Source: Acidovorax sp. CF316 (GTDB lineage: Bacteria; Pseudomonadota; Gammaproteobacteria; Burkholderiales; Burkholderiaceae_C). Taken from it: 64,000 nucleotides of DNA. Location: contig NZ_AKJX01000112.1 of NCBI RefSeq assembly GCF_000276605.1, forward strand, positions 1 through 64,000, in the 5' to 3' direction. Both the position numbers and the translations under genes were made by a program. The notes under the pieces were generated by a model. That model saw nothing but the letters and a program-made list of their open reading frames with translations, made no database searches and was not told the origin of the DNA. This document shows, piece after piece, positions 62,376 through 64,000 of this stretch (position 1 is its first letter; each line of letters starts with the position of its first letter).

Positions 62376-62429
62376 TTCGTTTGTTTTTTGGCTGCCCGGC
62401 AGCCAGCAACCCGGAGAAGGAAGCTCTTT

Positions 62430-63827
62430 ATGTACCGCGATCCCGTCCAGTCCCTTCAGCCTGCACAGCACAACAGCATTGCCACGACCATGGCCATGCC
62501 TGCTGCCACCCGCCCCCTGCGCGTGGGCATGATCGGCATTGGCACCGTGGGCGCGGGCACCTTCCGCGTGCTGGCGCGCAACCAGGCCACCATTGCCGGG
62601 CGCGCGGGGCGCGGCATCGAGGTGGTGGTGGTGGCCGCGCGCAACCTGGCGCGCGCGGCCGGCGTGGTGGGCACCGGCGTGGCGCTGACCAACGACCCGA
62701 TGCAGGTCGCCACCCACCCCGAGGTGGACGTGGTGGTGGAGGCCGCGGGCGGCACCGGCCCGGCGCGCGAATGGCTGCTGGCGGCCATGGCGGCCGGCAA
62801 GCATGTGGTGACGGCCAACAAGGCGCTGCTGGCGGTGCATGGCAACGAGCTCTTCGCCGCGGCGCGCCAGCACGGCGTGGCGCTGGCCTACGAGGGCGCG
62901 GTGGCCGTGAGCATCCCCATCATCAAGGCGCTGCGCGAGGGCCTCACGGCCAACCGCATCGAGTGGGTGGCGGGCATCATCAACGGCACCACCAATTTCA
63001 TCCTGAGCAAGATGCGCGACGAGGGCCTGGGCTTTGCCGAGGCCCTGGCGCAGGCGCAGGCCCTGGGCTATGCCGAGGCCGACCCGGCCTTCGACATCGA
63101 GGGCGTGGACGCCGCGCACAAGATCACGCTGCTGGCGGCCAATGCCTTCGGCATGCCGGTGCGCTTTGCCGACGCGCAGGTCGAAGGCATCACCGCACTG
63201 CAGGGGCTGGACGTGGCCTGCGCCGAGCAACTGGGCTACCGCATCAAGCTGCTGGGCGTGGCGCGAAAACGCCCGGATGGCGTGGAACTGCGCGTGCAGC
63301 CCGCATTGGTGCCGGCCACGCACCTGCTGGCGCATGTCAACGGCTCGATGAACGGCATCCTGGTCAAGGGCGATGCGGCCGGGGTGACCATGTACTACGG
63401 CGCGGGCGCCGGCTCGGAGCAGACGGCCTCGGCCGTGATCGCCGACCTGGTGGACGTGGCGCGGCTCGACGGCACGAACGCGGCCCAGCGCGTACCGCAC
63501 CTGGGCTTTCACGCCCATGCGGTGGACGAACACCTGGCCGTGCTGCCGCGCGCCGCCGTGCACACGCGCCACTACCTGCGCGTGCCCGTGCATGCGCCGC
63601 AGGACATCGAGGCCGTGGGCGCCTGGCTGGCCGCCCAGCAGGTGCCGATGGCGCAGCTGGCGCTGGCGGCCGACAAGGCCCTGCCGCCCGGCAGCGGTGC
63701 CCAGGTGCTGGTGCTGACCGATGCGGTCGCCCAGGCCACGGTGGACCTGGCCGTGCATGCGCTCGCGTCGCACCGGGCCGTGGCCGGGCCGGTGGCCTCG
63801 CTGCGCGTGGAAATGCTGGAGGCGTAA
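62430..63827 (+). CDS. hom: Homoserine dehydrogenase
   Basis: A 465-residue enzyme that reduces aspartate-4-semialdehyde to homoserine in the Thr/Met/Ile branch. NAD(P) binding: RVGMIGIGTVGAGTFRVL; catalytic region: VVTANKALLAVHGNELF, AYEGAVAVSIPIIKALREGL, and IINGTTNFILSKMRDEGLGFAEALAQAQALGYAEADPAFDIEGVDAAHKITLLA, with the typical Lys of AHK. The C-terminal part (about 360-465) is a putative ACT-like extension for feedback control (HLAVLPRAAVHTRHYLRVPVHA). ATG 62430 has GGAGAAGGA about 10 bp upstream; the N-terminal ~35 residues are a non-conserved extension. Confidence 0.95.
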   Translation: MYRDPVQSLQPAQHNSIATTMAMPAATRPLRVGMIGIGTVGAGTFRVLARNQATIAGRAGRGIEVVVVAARNLARAAGVVGTGVALTNDPMQVATHPEVDVVVEAAGGTGPAREWLLAAMAAGKHVVTANKALLAVHGNELFAAARQHGVALAYEGAVAVSIPIIKALREGLTANRIEWVAGIINGTTNFILSKMRDEGLGFAEALAQAQALGYAEADPAFDIEGVDAAHKITLLAANAFGMPVRFADAQVEGITALQGLDVACAEQLGYRIKLLGVARKRPDGVELRVQPALVPATHLLAHVNGSMNGILVKGDAAGVTMYYGAGAGSEQTASAVIADLVDVARLDGTNAAQRVPHLGFHAHAVDEHLAVLPRAAVHTRHYLRVPVHAPQDIEAVGAWLAAQQVPMAQLALAADKALPPGSGAQVLVLTDAVAQATVDLAVHALASHRAVAGPVASLRVEMLEA

Positions 63828-63831
63828 GTCC

Positions 63832-64000
63832 TTAGGCGGGGGAACCCTGCCGCACCAGCGCGGCCATCTCCAGCGCGGCGGGCGTGCCCTCGGCCGTGAG
63901 GCCGGCGACCACGCCGGCGCGGTCGGTGTCGGTGCGGTTCTGGCTGACCTTCCACACGCCCTCCCAGCGTTCCACCGCAAGCTCGATGCCGACGATGGCG
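63832..64000 (-). CDS. FMN-binding negative transcriptional regulator PaiB-like (3' end only)
   Basis: Only the last ~55 codons are in the window; the gene runs off the right edge. The tail reads IVGIELAVERWEGVWKVSQN, then RTDTDRAGVVAGLTAEGTPA, ending LVRQGSPA. The WK-x-SQN-R-x-x-x-DRAGVVAGL stretch is the C-terminal hallmark of PaiB/FMN-binding split-barrel proteins. Stop TAA at 63832-63834 lies 5 bp past the hom stop, so the genes converge. Confidence 0.75.
   Translation of the reverse strand, partial: AIVGIELAVERWEGVWKVSQNRTDTDRAGVVAGLTAEGTPAALEMAALVRQGSPA

Overview
The window looks like a chromosomal segment of a GC-rich betaproteobacterium of the Comamonadaceae, probably Acidovorax or a close relative. 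Three things point there: the rpmH/rnpA/yidD/yidC/mnmE versus dnaA/dnaN/gyrB arrangement, the lptD-surA-rsmA run, and the type of short intergenic repeats. The assignment rests on gene order and protein resemblance only. The replication-origin neighbourhood lies near 33 kb, where rpmH and dnaA diverge from a region with DnaA boxes.

Layout. 0-5 kb: outer-membrane biogenesis and rRNA methylation (lptD, surA, rsmA). 5.2-6.3 kb: a secreted RNase Sa/barnase-like ribonuclease with an overlapping barstar-type inhibitor gene. 6.5-8.8 kb: NADP-malic enzyme. 9.2-11.5 kb: a tight acetyltransferase / Asp-Asn beta-hydroxylase-like / sulfotransferase-like operon. 12.0-16.8 kb: the most unusual locus. It holds small exported low-complexity proteins, one built of two 38-residue repeats, a CsgG/HfaB-like outer-membrane lipoprotein fused to peptidoglycan-binding and DUF4384 regions, a Sel1-repeat protein, and an exported pentapeptide-repeat protein. 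I read it as a curli-like (nucleation-precipitation type) extracellular fibre system that is not standard csg. 16.8-20.8 kb: beta-alanine catabolism with a divergent LysR regulator. 20.8-25.1 kb: a Bug/TctC solute receptor, RraA-like protein, IlvD/EDD dehydratase and GntR regulator, probably sugar-acid catabolism.

25-31 kb: regulators and small conserved genes, then mnmE, yidC, yidD, rnpA and rpmH on the minus strand. 33.3-38.8 kb: dnaA, dnaN and gyrB on the plus strand, followed by a DUF4124 protein, a MazG-like pyrophosphohydrolase and a decayed copy of the gyrB 3' end. 40.4-48.1 kb: a three-gene restriction island in which a type III-like methyltransferase and a large helicase-nuclease flank a GmrSD-like DUF262/DUF1524 protein, all with 4-bp overlaps. 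48.2-49.8 kb: a SUFU-domain gene framed by imperfect ~90-bp direct repeats.

50-60 kb: stress, envelope and signalling genes (glycine-zipper protein, cupin with divergent AraC regulator, DUF2846 lipoprotein, OsmC, acyl-CoA ligase, serine hydrolase, DUF2147 protein, OmpR/EnvZ-like pair, DUF72, acylphosphatase, ferredoxin). 60.9-64 kb: a Fic-like protein with a degenerate motif, then homoserine dehydrogenase preceded by a Thr/Ile leader peptide and terminator (transcription attenuation), and the 3' end of a PaiB-like gene running off the right edge. No rRNA, tRNA, CRISPR array or transposase was seen.
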